From GCA-2686295 sp964402995 (lineage in GTDB: Archaea > Nanobdellota > Nanobdellia > Woesearchaeales > GCA-2686295), in contig CAYOEA010000009.1 in NCBI GenBank assembly GCA_964402995.1, forward strand, positions 10,656 to 74,655: a DNA stretch of 64,000 nt, read 5' to 3'. This document shows, in pieces, positions 7,834 through 15,389 of this stretch. Made by a program: the position numbers and the translations under genes. Numbering within the stretch: the first letter of the stretch is position 1; every line of letters begins with the position of its first letter. A model generated the notes under the pieces. The model searched no databases and was not told the origin of the DNA. It was given only the letters and a program-made list of their open reading frames with translations.

Positions 7834-9702
7834 TTATTCAGAATGAATTGTTCTTTTTAATTCTATAAACTCTTTATACTTTACTGCTTCTAAAATTAAT
7901 TTTCCAACTTTATTTTTCTTTGCAATTTTTATTATTGCTTTTCTTGAAGATCTTGCAGTCAAAGTATATTCACCTTCTACATACACATCAACATCATCTT
8001 CTGCGTATTCTGTTGGAAGCATAAATACCACATTAGTATTGTGTATTTTCGATGTAAAGTTTATAGATTCTGCAATTGTGGATTTATTACTTGGCTCCAC
8101 ACCAGTTGATTCTTCATAGTCTCTTATATCAATACTCATTCGAAGTTTCTTTTCGAGTTTCTCAATATTAGATCCGCCTTTTCCAATGATTGCAGCTCTA
8201 TCTTTATCAAGTACATAAACTATACACTTATTATTTGAAACAACATCAACTTTTACTTTATCCGTATGTTTTTTGAATTCTCGAACAATAGCATCTTCTG
8301 CTAAACTATGAGCAGGTGCTTTTGCCCCATCACCAGATACGGGTATTACAACTGTTTGTTCTCCGAAAGTGTAAATTTCATATTCAAGTTTTCCTGTTAA
8401 AAAATCATTTATGACAACAACAGGTCTTGCTAAATCTTGTTCTATCATTCCTGAGGGAACTTTAACTTCCATTGATAATGAAAAAACATTTCCTATTCCA
8501 CCATCTTTTATGAAGATTACTGTATCAACAATATGAGGTATTACTCCAAGTTCAATTCGTCCAATAAATCTTTGTATTGCATCAATAGCTTTTGTTGCGT
8601 GCATTACTCCAATCATTCCAACTCCAGATAATCTCATATCAGAGAATAATCTAAAATCTTCTGTATTTCTCATCTCATCAAAAATTGTATAATCAGGTCT
8701 TGACAATAATAAGATATCATGTATTTCTTGACTTGATCCATGACTTAAAGAATACTGAGTTACATCAGGCGGTAAAATTAAATCTCTTGGCGCTTCAACA
8801 GTTTTTACAACTTTATTTTGCTCTACATAAGATTCTGCAAGTGCTTGTGCAAATGTTGTTTTACCATTTCCTGGCGCGCCCGCAATTAAGATTCCTTCTG
8901 CTTGTCCTCCAACTCTAAGTTTTAATTTATCAGATAAAGAATATTCTTCTATTGTTAATCTTTTTACAGGTCTTACTGCAGTTATTTCATACCCATCTGC
9001 AAATGGTGGTCTAGTAATTACAATTCTATAATTTACTAATTGAATTATTGTAGACCCTTTTCTGTCAATTTCAATAAATCCATCACTTCTTGAAGCACAT
9101 TCTTCAGTTATTTTTTTTGCAATTTGAGATACGTCCATTCCGGTTAATGGTGCGTCTCCAATTTCTTCATAAGTCCAAGCTCCAGGTTTCCCTTTCTTTG
9201 CTTTTGCAACACATCCATCTTTTAGATGTACACTCATCGTTGTTTCATCAAAATATTGTGCTAAAACTAATTCTTCGTCAGATTCAGTTTTTCTAAAATC
9301 GTAAAATATTACCTCGACTCCTTTTGATTCTGCAACTAATGCTTGCACTCTATCTGCAGTAATTAATGTTCCTAATTCGTCAATTGCAAGTCTTCTGATT
9401 ATAGAATCAATTTCTCCGGCTTTCGCACGTCTAATTTCAAAATCTCCAGGTCTATTGCCTTTAAACTCAACAGCAAACTTGTATTTCTTTGACATTTCTC
9501 GAAGTTTTTTTACTTCTTCTAATCCTAAAAGCCCTGTTTCTCGACCTCTATTAGCTTGCGCTTCTAATTCAGCCATTACAGCCTCGTGAAATATGATAAT
9601 TTTTGGCTTTAGCTCCTTTGCTACTATCTGTTTTGAAATTATTCCTTCAATAACAACACTTGTGTCCGGTACTAACTTATCGACAGTTTTCATAGATTTC
9701 AA
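7834..9702 (-). CDS. PIN-domain/KH ATPase (PINA-like)
   Basis: 622 aa. Residues 1-140 form a PIN nuclease-like domain (VPDTSVVIEG, with acidic residues at D13 and D117). A RecA/VirB11-type ATPase follows with Walker A GAPGNGKTT (275-283) and the DEMRN-containing Walker B region. A KH RNA/DNA-binding motif with IIGKGGSNIEKLEKKL lies near 515-530. This architecture is conserved in archaea; the Sulfolobus relative PINA acts on Holliday junctions, but the role here is inferred. It is monocistronic, with its 3' end next to the initiator tRNA gene. Confidence 0.9.
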   Translation of the reverse strand: MKSMKTVDKLVPDTSVVIEGIISKQIVAKELKPKIIIFHEAVMAELEAQANRGRETGLLGLEEVKKLREMSKKYKFAVEFKGNRPGDFEIRRAKAGEIDSIIRRLAIDELGTLITADRVQALVAESKGVEVIFYDFRKTESDEELVLAQYFDETTMSVHLKDGCVAKAKKGKPGAWTYEEIGDAPLTGMDVSQIAKKITEECASRSDGFIEIDRKGSTIIQLVNYRIVITRPPFADGYEITAVRPVKRLTIEEYSLSDKLKLRVGGQAEGILIAGAPGNGKTTFAQALAESYVEQNKVVKTVEAPRDLILPPDVTQYSLSHGSSQEIHDILLLSRPDYTIFDEMRNTEDFRLFSDMRLSGVGMIGVMHATKAIDAIQRFIGRIELGVIPHIVDTVIFIKDGGIGNVFSLSMEVKVPSGMIEQDLARPVVVINDFLTGKLEYEIYTFGEQTVVIPVSGDGAKAPAHSLAEDAIVREFKKHTDKVKVDVVSNNKCIVYVLDKDRAAIIGKGGSNIEKLEKKLRMSIDIRDYEESTGVEPSNKSTIAESINFTSKIHNTNVVFMLPTEYAEDDVDVYVEGEYTLTARSSRKAIIKIAKKNKVGKLILEAVKYKEFIELKRTIHSE

Positions 9703-9898
9703 ATTAATTCATGCGTTTTTAAATATTGCTAATTAAACGATAAAATAGAATAAAAAACAAAACCATTAAAAACGCAGGATTTTTTCCAACGCTGTTACAA
9801 ACCTATGCTTGTAATATACTCAACATCTATGCCGCGGTCGCATTAGTCAAAAATTAACTAATAATTTTTGGAAATTCGACCGAGACAAAGAAAAAACT
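9703..9898. other. Non-coding stretch with a 5' tRNA-Ser fragment
   Basis: No credible gene. The stretch holds CGCAGGATT (near 9773), resembling the anticodon-stem part of the downstream tRNA, then at 9826-9845 a near-exact copy of the tRNA-Ser 5' end (CTATGCCGCGGTCGCAT, also at 9897-9913). The copy is followed by an AAAAATTA...TAATTTTT hairpin, and CGGTCG/CGACCG could close an outer stem. It looks like a broken duplicate of the tRNA-Ser gene. Confidence 0.55.
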
Positions 9899-9900
9899 AT

Positions 9901-10023
9901 GCCGCGGTCGCATAGCCTGGTATTGCGCAGGATTGCTATGTACAATTGTACGTATGAAAACCTACAATATCTCGCAGAGATCCTGTTCCTTTGGAATCAT
10001 GGGTTCAAATCCCATTCGCGGCG
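9901..10023 (+). tRNA. tRNA-Ser (GCT) with a 41-nt intron
   Basis: Acceptor GCCGCGG (9901-9907) pairs with TCGCGGC (10016-10022), with discriminator G at 10023. D arm 9910-9926; anticodon stem CAGGA/TCCTG; T arm ATGGG-TTCAAAT-CCCAT. The anticodon loop reads TTGCTA, giving anticodon GCT, then an intron (9939-9979), then A38. A 13-nt variable arm (TTCC-TTT-GGAA plus TC) and G73 fit class II tRNA-Ser. A bulge-helix-bulge can be drawn: TTGC pairs with GCAG, with 3-nt bulges TAT and AGA cut as TA|T and AG|A, at the canonical 37/38 site. CCA is not encoded. Confidence 0.85.
9939..9979 (+). other. tRNA-Ser intron
   Basis: 41 nt between A37 and A38 of tRNA-Ser. It starts with T followed by the perfect palindrome GTACAATTGTAC and ends CGCAGAG. 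Removal by the archaeal splicing endonuclease is inferred from the 4-bp helix and two 3-nt bulges. Confidence 0.75.
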
Positions 10024-10063
10024 CCTTTTTTATTTCTAAAAAAGTCTTCTTAAAGATTTGAAC

Positions 10064-10144
10064 GGGTTCAAACACTCAAAAACAAAGTTTTTGGTGTGAC
10101 CAAAAATCCCAAATTTTTGTGCATCCCATTCGCGGCGCCTTTTT
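10064..10144 (+). pseudogene. Broken second tRNA-Ser 3' end interrupted by a hairpin element
   Basis: GGGTTCAAA (10064-10072) and ATCCCATTCGCGGCGCC (10123-10139) together rebuild the T arm and acceptor strand of tRNA-Ser, but 50 bases (10073-10122) separate them. The matching T loop of the intact tRNA (10001-10023) reads straight through. No D or anticodon arm is present, so this copy cannot make a tRNA. Confidence 0.65.
10073..10122. repeat. Double-hairpin dispersed element, copy 1
   Basis: 50 nt: CACTC, hairpin AAAAAC-AAA-GTTTTT, linker GGTGTGACC, hairpin AAAAATCCCAAATTTTT, GTGC. It lies inside a duplicated tRNA-Ser T arm. Copies with the same plan but different, self-complementary arms are at 24247-24295 and 30018-30064. 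Confidence 0.6.
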
Positions 10145-10269
10145 TATTTCTAAACAAACAAACGACTAAAAGAAGTATTCGCAACCAACGAGCGAAATCG
10201 TTAATTACATTCGCGACACTTTTTTATTTCTCCAAAACATTTTAAAACAATCCAACTATTTATTTTCTT

Positions 10270-10719
10270 ATGAATGTCAACATCAAACAAAGACCCGAAT
10301 TCAAAGACTTAGGAATCCCTCAATACGAAACAGAAGGTTCTGCTGCTGTTGATTTAAGAGCTGCTATTGAAAACACTAAAACTCTTAATCCTGGCGAATC
10401 CATGCTTATTCCAACTGGTTTATTCATAGAAATTCCTAAAGGCTACATGCTTCACATCACTCCTAGAAGTGGTCTTGCATTAAAAAAATCAATTAGCATT
10501 GTTAATTCTCCCGGAATCATTGATTCTGATTATCGAGGAGAAATTGGAATTATTCTAATCAATCATGGTGACGATGCATTTTCTATAAAAAGAGGAGACC
10601 GTATCGCACAAGCATCTTTTGTTGCTTTTGGAAAAGCAACTTTCAATAAAGTTGATGAACTATCTAACCTTAACACTCAAAGAGGAGAAGGTGGTTTTGG
10701 AAGTACAGGCACAAAATAA
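10270..10719 (+). CDS. dut: dUTP diphosphatase (trimeric type)
   Basis: 149 aa, standard length. All five dUTPase motifs are visible: AAVDLRA (motif 1), PRSGLALKK (2), PGIIDSDYRGEIG (3), KRGDRIAQ (4) and RGEGGFGSTG (5, the P-loop-like tail). It hydrolyses dUTP to dUMP and PPi, keeping uracil out of DNA and feeding thymidylate synthesis. The ATG follows a TTTAAAA-type promoter by about 25 bp, so translation is probably leaderless. The nitroreductase gene begins about 50 bp downstream with its own AT-rich upstream region. Confidence 0.96.
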   Translation: MNVNIKQRPEFKDLGIPQYETEGSAAVDLRAAIENTKTLNPGESMLIPTGLFIEIPKGYMLHITPRSGLALKKSISIVNSPGIIDSDYRGEIGIILINHGDDAFSIKRGDRIAQASFVAFGKATFNKVDELSNLNTQRGEGGFGSTGTK

Positions 10720-10773
10720 TTCTAAGCTAAATTATAGAAATTTATTTAAAAGCATTAAGTCATCATTATTGTT

Positions 10774-11502
10774 ATGGAGACTTCAAAGGCTATCAGAACC
10801 AGACGATCTGTTCGTAAATTCACTCAACAACCTGTTGAGTTTGATAAACTTGCAAAGATCATAGAGGCTGGAACTTTTGCTCCTAGCGCAGGAAATATTC
10901 AAAACTGGCGTTTTATTCTTGTAACTGATAAACCTGTTCTTCGCGAACTTTATAATCACTGTATGAATCAAGAGGTCGTCTACAATGCTCAAGCAGCAAT
11001 TATTGTTGTTGGAGTTATAGATAAGGCTGAGCGTCTTTATGGTCTTAGAGGTAAAAGATTGTATACTGTTCAAAACTGCGCTTGCGCTGTTGAAAACATG
11101 CTTCTTACAGCCCATGACCAAGGTCTTGGTGCTTGTTGGATTGGTGCATTTAATGAAGATAAACTTAGCGTAATTTTTAGTATTCCTGATAAAGCTCGCC
11201 CTCAAGCAATTATTGCTCTTGGTTATCCTGCTGAAAAACCAAATTTTGAAAGAAAGGATCTAGAATCAGTCACTTATTTTAACCAATATGGTATGAAAAT
11301 TAAAAACTTCCATTTACTTATTCGTGATTATAGTGTCGAATGGGAGCGTCAAAGTGAGAAAATTGAAGTTGAAAGCGATAAAGGTGTCGGACTTCTCAGA
11401 AAGCATTTAATGAATCTTCATGAAAAATTAAAAAATCATCCTAAAACTAAATCTCTTTTCAAGCAAAGAGGAGCTAAAGAACTTAAAGTTGAAAAGAAAT
11501 AA
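10774..11502 (+). CDS. Nitroreductase-family FMN oxidoreductase
   Basis: 242 aa. The N-terminal IRTRRSVRKFTQQPV and the PSAGNIQNWRFILV segment are the FMN- and substrate-binding signatures of the nitroreductase fold; GACWIGAFNEDKL and IIALGYPAEKP follow. These homodimeric flavoproteins use NAD(P)H to reduce nitro groups, quinones or other acceptors; the true substrate is unknown. A charged C-terminal extension (about 180-242) with no recognised domain makes it longer than the usual 170-200 aa. Confidence 0.9.
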   Translation: METSKAIRTRRSVRKFTQQPVEFDKLAKIIEAGTFAPSAGNIQNWRFILVTDKPVLRELYNHCMNQEVVYNAQAAIIVVGVIDKAERLYGLRGKRLYTVQNCACAVENMLLTAHDQGLGACWIGAFNEDKLSVIFSIPDKARPQAIIALGYPAEKPNFERKDLESVTYFNQYGMKIKNFHLLIRDYSVEWERQSEKIEVESDKGVGLLRKHLMNLHEKLKNHPKTKSLFKQRGAKELKVEKK

Positions 11503-11562
11503 TTCTTATTATTCGACTCCAGTCCAACAATCTTTTTAAAACAATTCAGTATCTTATTTAGA

Positions 11563-13437
11563 ATGGATTTTAATGAAATGCTTTTTCCTCATGATAAGGT
11601 TAGAGATGTTCAAGATAAACTTATTATTCGAGTTAATGAAGCTGTGACTAGTGGAAAAAATTTAATTGTTCATGCACCAACTGGCCTTGGTAAAACAGCA
11701 GCATCTTTAGCACCTGTATTAAAATACGCAATTGATAATGACAAAACTGTTTTCTTTTTAACTTCTCGGCACACTCAACACCAAATTGTCCTTGATACTT
11801 TAAGAGATATTAGAAATAAACACGATAAAGATATCCTTGGAGTTAGTATCATTGGTAAAAAAGGTCTTTGTCTGCAACCAGGAGTCTCAAAACTTTATAC
11901 TTCAGAATTTAATGATTATTGTAAAGCTATGAGAGAAGATAAAAAATGTGAGTACTTTGAAAAATTTAAGAAAGGAGAATCTTTGTCTGTTGAAAGTAAA
12001 GCAGCTCTTGAGCAATTAAAAAAAATAGGTCTTGTTGATACTAAAGAAACAATGTCTGTTAGTGAAATGTATGGTATTTGTCCTTATGAACTTGCTATGG
12101 CTACATCTAAAAAAGCAAAAGTTATTATTGGAGATTATTACTATGTTTTTCATCCTGATGTTTCAAAATTATTCTTTGCTAAGATTGATACTGCATTTGA
12201 AGATTCAATCATCATAGTTGATGAAGCACACAATCTGCCTTCTAGATTAAAAGATTTATTTACTGTCAGACTTACAAACATTATGCTTAAAAGAGCTCTT
12301 ACTGAAGCTAAAAAATACAAGTATGATTCTATTCAACCAATATTAAAAGACATGGTGGATATCATTTCTGAACTTGCAGATTTTAGAGATCAAGAGCAAT
12401 ATATTAAGAAAGAAACTTTCATGGATAGAATTAATCTTATCACTGATTATCATCAACTTATGAATGATTTATCTTTTATTGGCGATGCTGTCAGAGAGGA
12501 ACAAAAACAATCTTACATAGGTTCAGTTGCTAGTTTTCTTGAAGCTTGGCTTGGTAGAGATGCGGGCTTTACTAGAATTATTTCTAAACAAGATGGTTCT
12601 CAAGAAAGAATTATAATGCTTAGTTATCGTTGTCTTGATCCTAGTCTTTCAACAAAAGATGTTATTAGAAATGCTCACAGTACAATCTTAATGTCTGGAA
12701 CGCTATCACCTACAAGCATGTATCGTGAACTTTTAGGTTTTAATGAATCCAATACTATTGAAGATACTTTTCCAAGTCCATTCCCTGAAGAAAATAGATT
12801 AAATATTATTCTTCCTAAAACATCCACTAAATATGAACTTAGAAATGCAGCACAATATAAGGAAATTGGTAAAATTTTATCTCAAATAGCAAATAAAGTT
12901 CCTGGAAATACTGCGATTTTCTTCCCTAGTTATTATCTAAGAGATCTTATTGCAAATGAATTTAACGAGCTATGTACAAAAACAACATTCACAGAGCTTC
13001 CCAATATGACCAAAGATGATAAAACAGAACTTATAACTAAATTTAAAGAATACAGTAAAACAGGTGCTGTTCTTTTAGGTGCAGTTTCTGGAAGTTTTGG
13101 AGAAGGTATTGATTTACCTGGCGATCTTCTTAAATGCGTTGTTATTGTTGGCCTTCCTTTGTCCAAACCAGATCTTGAACAAAAGGCACTTATTGATTAT
13201 TACGATAAACTTTTCAAAAAAGGTTGGGATTATGGTTATTTATTTCCGGCTTTCAATAAAACTCTTCAATCTGCAGGTCGTTGCATTCGTAGCGAAAATG
13301 ATAAAGGAGTAATTGTTTTTCTTGATGAACGTTATACATGGTCAAATTATCGTAAATGTTTCCCTAATACTTGGAACATGAGAACTACTATGTTATATGA
13401 ACGTATGATTGATGAATTTTTTATTAAAAATAAATAA
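11563..13437 (+). CDS. XPD/DinG-type superfamily 2 helicase
   Basis: 624 aa. Walker A APTGLGKTA (38-46), DEAH box (220-223) and C-terminal motifs GSFGEGIDLPG and QSAGRCIRSE define a Rad3/XPD-DinG helicase. Four cysteines between motifs I and II (C103, C120, C129, C173) would hold the 4Fe-4S cluster of this family. It unwinds DNA 5' to 3' in repair or R-loop removal. ATG 11563 lies about 27 bp after TTTTTAAAA, so initiation is probably leaderless. It is monocistronic. Confidence 0.93.
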   Translation: MDFNEMLFPHDKVRDVQDKLIIRVNEAVTSGKNLIVHAPTGLGKTAASLAPVLKYAIDNDKTVFFLTSRHTQHQIVLDTLRDIRNKHDKDILGVSIIGKKGLCLQPGVSKLYTSEFNDYCKAMREDKKCEYFEKFKKGESLSVESKAALEQLKKIGLVDTKETMSVSEMYGICPYELAMATSKKAKVIIGDYYYVFHPDVSKLFFAKIDTAFEDSIIIVDEAHNLPSRLKDLFTVRLTNIMLKRALTEAKKYKYDSIQPILKDMVDIISELADFRDQEQYIKKETFMDRINLITDYHQLMNDLSFIGDAVREEQKQSYIGSVASFLEAWLGRDAGFTRIISKQDGSQERIIMLSYRCLDPSLSTKDVIRNAHSTILMSGTLSPTSMYRELLGFNESNTIEDTFPSPFPEENRLNIILPKTSTKYELRNAAQYKEIGKILSQIANKVPGNTAIFFPSYYLRDLIANEFNELCTKTTFTELPNMTKDDKTELITKFKEYSKTGAVLLGAVSGSFGEGIDLPGDLLKCVVIVGLPLSKPDLEQKALIDYYDKLFKKGWDYGYLFPAFNKTLQSAGRCIRSENDKGVIVFLDERYTWSNYRKCFPNTWNMRTTMLYERMIDEFFIKNK

Positions 13438-13526
13438 ACTTATTATTATTTGAATAAAAATACGATTACAAAATATTTTCTTTGTTATTAATTATTTTCT
13501 TAAAAAACTAAAAATAGACTAAACTA

Positions 13527-13544
13527 GTATACTAATTAGTATAC
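13527..13544. promoter_or_regulatory. Perfect 18-bp palindromic operator candidate
   Basis: GTATACTAATTAGTATAC is perfectly self-complementary and lies just upstream of the TATA box (about 13551-13563, AAATATTTATATA). A related half-site ATACTAGTAC follows the TATA box near 13560-13569. This placement around a promoter is typical of a repressor or activator site; the binding protein may be the gene product downstream. Confidence 0.6.
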
Positions 13545-13622
13545 GAAACGAAATATTTATATACTAGTACCCCCATTAAAGATATAAATTAGTTGAAAAA
13601 CACTAAGCAAAGGTAAAAAAAA

Positions 13623-14042
13623 ATGGTCATACTATTCGATCAATTCAATCTTCCAGACAGCATTTACGAAATTATATTTGCTACATCACAACAAGTTATG
13701 GTTGCAAAGCTTCTTGTTGAACAGATGAAATTAAAAGAAGGTGAAATAGGAAAAACAGAAATGTCCATGTTTGCAACAGCACTTCATGATGGAACAATCT
13801 TAGAAGCTGAAAGTGAAAGCCAATTCGTAGGTAAAACTAAAGTCAAACTATCATATAACAAAAGACAATTTTACGATAGAATCCTAACTCCTATGAAAAC
13901 AATGGGATTAATCGATTACGATTTATACAAGAAAACTTACAAATTAAGCGAAAAATTCAACAAAAACATGATGAGAATCGGATTAACTTGGTTACAAGAA
14001 CTTCGAAAACCACCAAGACCATTCGTACTAAAAACAAAATGA
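13623..14042 (+). CDS. Small protein, possible winged-helix DNA-binding protein
   Basis: 139 aa, soluble. The pattern of helices followed by NKRQFYDRILTPMKTMGLIDYD and YKKTYKLSEKFNKNM resembles a winged helix (recognition helix then wing), but I cannot name a family. An AAAGGT ribosome binding site lies 8 bases before the ATG, and an 18-bp palindrome sits upstream of its TATA box, so autoregulation is plausible. A strong hairpin follows the stop codon by 18 bases. Confidence 0.6.
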   Translation: MVILFDQFNLPDSIYEIIFATSQQVMVAKLLVEQMKLKEGEIGKTEMSMFATALHDGTILEAESESQFVGKTKVKLSYNKRQFYDRILTPMKTMGLIDYDLYKKTYKLSEKFNKNMMRIGLTWLQELRKPPRPFVLKTK

Positions 14043-14056
14043 ACAAAAAATAACAA

Positions 14057-14130
14057 TCACGAGCTCCCTACAGCCTCTTCTCTAACCACCCTCCCCTCAA
14101 TTCTGTTGGGAGCTCAAAACCCCTTTTTTA
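14057..14130 (+). ncRNA. Stem-loop RNA with a C-rich loop, possibly a regulatory RNA or terminator
   Basis: GAGCTCCC-T-ACAG (14061-14073) pairs with CTGT-T-GGGAGCTC (14103-14115): 12 pairs around one T-T mismatch. The 29-nt loop is almost pure pyrimidine and contains CCACCCTCCCCTC, complementary to Shine-Dalgarno-like GGAGG/GGTGG sequences. The stem is followed by CCCCTTTTTT (14120-14129), a terminator-like tail. It could be a processed 3' UTR, a trans-acting RNA or a terminator. It is much richer in G+C than the flanks. Confidence 0.5.
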
Positions 14131-14247
14131 ACTGGCGATAAACAAACAACAAACACAACAAATTAATTCTCAAAATTAAATTAAAGAAAGTATTCTTAAA
14201 AAAATTAGAAAAGAATTATAAATAGGTCAAATAATTTATTAATTAAA

Positions 14248-14691
14248 ATGGAAGAATATGTTAAACTAGCAAAAAAACTTAATCTGCCTTCTTTTGAAGA
14301 AATGAATTCTTATTTTCAAATAGCAGATATCGAGGATAAAAACATTCTACATGAAGTTGTTAAAAAAATTCATGACCAAACAACTCACTTCACTAATATG
14401 CTTGAAGAAATCATTAACCCAGAACATCTTAGAAGTTTAAATGAAGCAGGAATGTTTTCTGAAGAAGATAAAAAAATTATTCTTAGACTATATAGAAAAC
14501 TTCAACATACAAACAGACAAAAAGATCTTTTAGAAGTTGAATTTGAAGAAGAAGCATATATAAATTTCATTAATAATTCTTTTAACGAATACAAACTAAT
14601 TAAAGATGATCTTAAAGGAATCATAAAAAAACTAAGAGATTGTTGGAATAAAAATAAAAATACTAAATTAGAATTAGGATACTTTGGTTAA
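14248..14691 (+). CDS. Hypothetical helical protein
   Basis: 147 aa, charged, predicted all-helical, with no signal peptide or membrane segment and no motif I recognise. It starts MEEYVKLAKKLNLPSFEEM. It lies 65 bp upstream of adenylate kinase on the same strand, so the two may be cotranscribed, though adk has its own strong ribosome binding site. Function unknown. Confidence 0.6.
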   Translation: MEEYVKLAKKLNLPSFEEMNSYFQIADIEDKNILHEVVKKIHDQTTHFTNMLEEIINPEHLRSLNEAGMFSEEDKKIILRLYRKLQHTNRQKDLLEVEFEEEAYINFINNSFNEYKLIKDDLKGIIKKLRDCWNKNKNTKLELGYFG

Positions 14692-14756
14692 ATATAAACA
14701 AAACAAAAAAAACAATAACAAAAAACAACTAACAAAAAACTTGGAGGAAAATAAAC

Positions 14757-15389
14757 ATGAATTTCATTATTTTCGGACCACAAGCATCTGGTAAAGGAAC
14801 ACAAGCAATTAGAATTGCAGAAAAGTTTGGACTTATACACATCTCAACTGGGAAAATTTTTAGAGCCAACATAGCTAACCAAACAGAAATTGGACTAAAA
14901 ATAAAAGCAATCATTAACAAAGGAGAATTAGTTCCTGACAGTTTAACAAATAAGATTGTTCAAAACAGATTAGAAGAAGAAGATTGTAAATCTGGATTTG
15001 TTCTTGATGGTTTTCCAAGAAATAGAAATCAAGCAGATTTTTTAGATACACTGCATCATAAATTCAAATCAGTTGTTGATTTAGAAGTTCCTAAGACTAC
15101 CATTATTAATAGAATTTCAACTAGAAGAGTTTGTATTAATTGTAAACAAAACTATAACACAATCTCATTAAAACCAAAAGTTGAAGGTATCTGCGATAAA
15201 TGTGACGGAGAACTTATTCAAAGAAATGATGATCAGCCAGAAGCAATTGAAAACAGACTTAAAATCTATGAAGAACAAACTAAGCCATTATTAGATTTTT
15301 ACGAAAAAAAAGGAATTCTACTTCCAATCGATGGAGATCAAGGAATTGATGAAGTCTTTGAAGAAATTATTAAGAAATTAGAATCTTAA
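14757..15389 (+). CDS. adk: Adenylate kinase with zinc-binding lid
   Basis: 210 aa. P-loop GPQASGKGT (7-15), the AMP-site STGKIFRA and DGFPRNRNQ segment, and a lid with four cysteines (C126, C129, C146, C149) that would bind zinc. It interconverts ATP + AMP and 2 ADP. This long, lid-bearing form is the bacterial/eukaryotic type, unlike the short trimeric kinase of methanogens and Sulfolobus. TTGGAGGA lies a few bases before the ATG. The 3' end overlaps the convergent truD by 20 bp. Confidence 0.94.
   Translation: MNFIIFGPQASGKGTQAIRIAEKFGLIHISTGKIFRANIANQTEIGLKIKAIINKGELVPDSLTNKIVQNRLEEEDCKSGFVLDGFPRNRNQADFLDTLHHKFKSVVDLEVPKTTIINRISTRRVCINCKQNYNTISLKPKVEGICDKCDGELIQRNDDQPEAIENRLKIYEEQTKPLLDFYEKKGILLPIDGDQGIDEVFEEIIKKLES

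Larger units (their letters stand above)
10009..10154 (+). repeat. 32-bp direct repeat of the tRNA-Ser 3' end
   Basis: Positions 10009-10040 (T-arm 3' side, acceptor strand and the following T-rich tail) are repeated exactly at 10123-10154, 114 bp away. A third, degenerate copy (ATTCGCGACACTTTTTTATTTC) lies near 10208-10231. Duplicated tRNA 3' ends are the usual scar of site-specific integration, or of tandem gene duplication and decay; no integrase is present here. Confidence 0.75.

Noticed and set aside
10064..10144. A second complete tRNA gene
   Set aside because: Only the T-arm and acceptor 3' side exist, and they are split by 50 bases; no D or anticodon arm.
9999..10260. Integrated mobile element bounded by tRNA repeats
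   Set aside because: The repeats are only 114 bp apart and no integrase or cargo gene lies between or near them; only a scar can be claimed.
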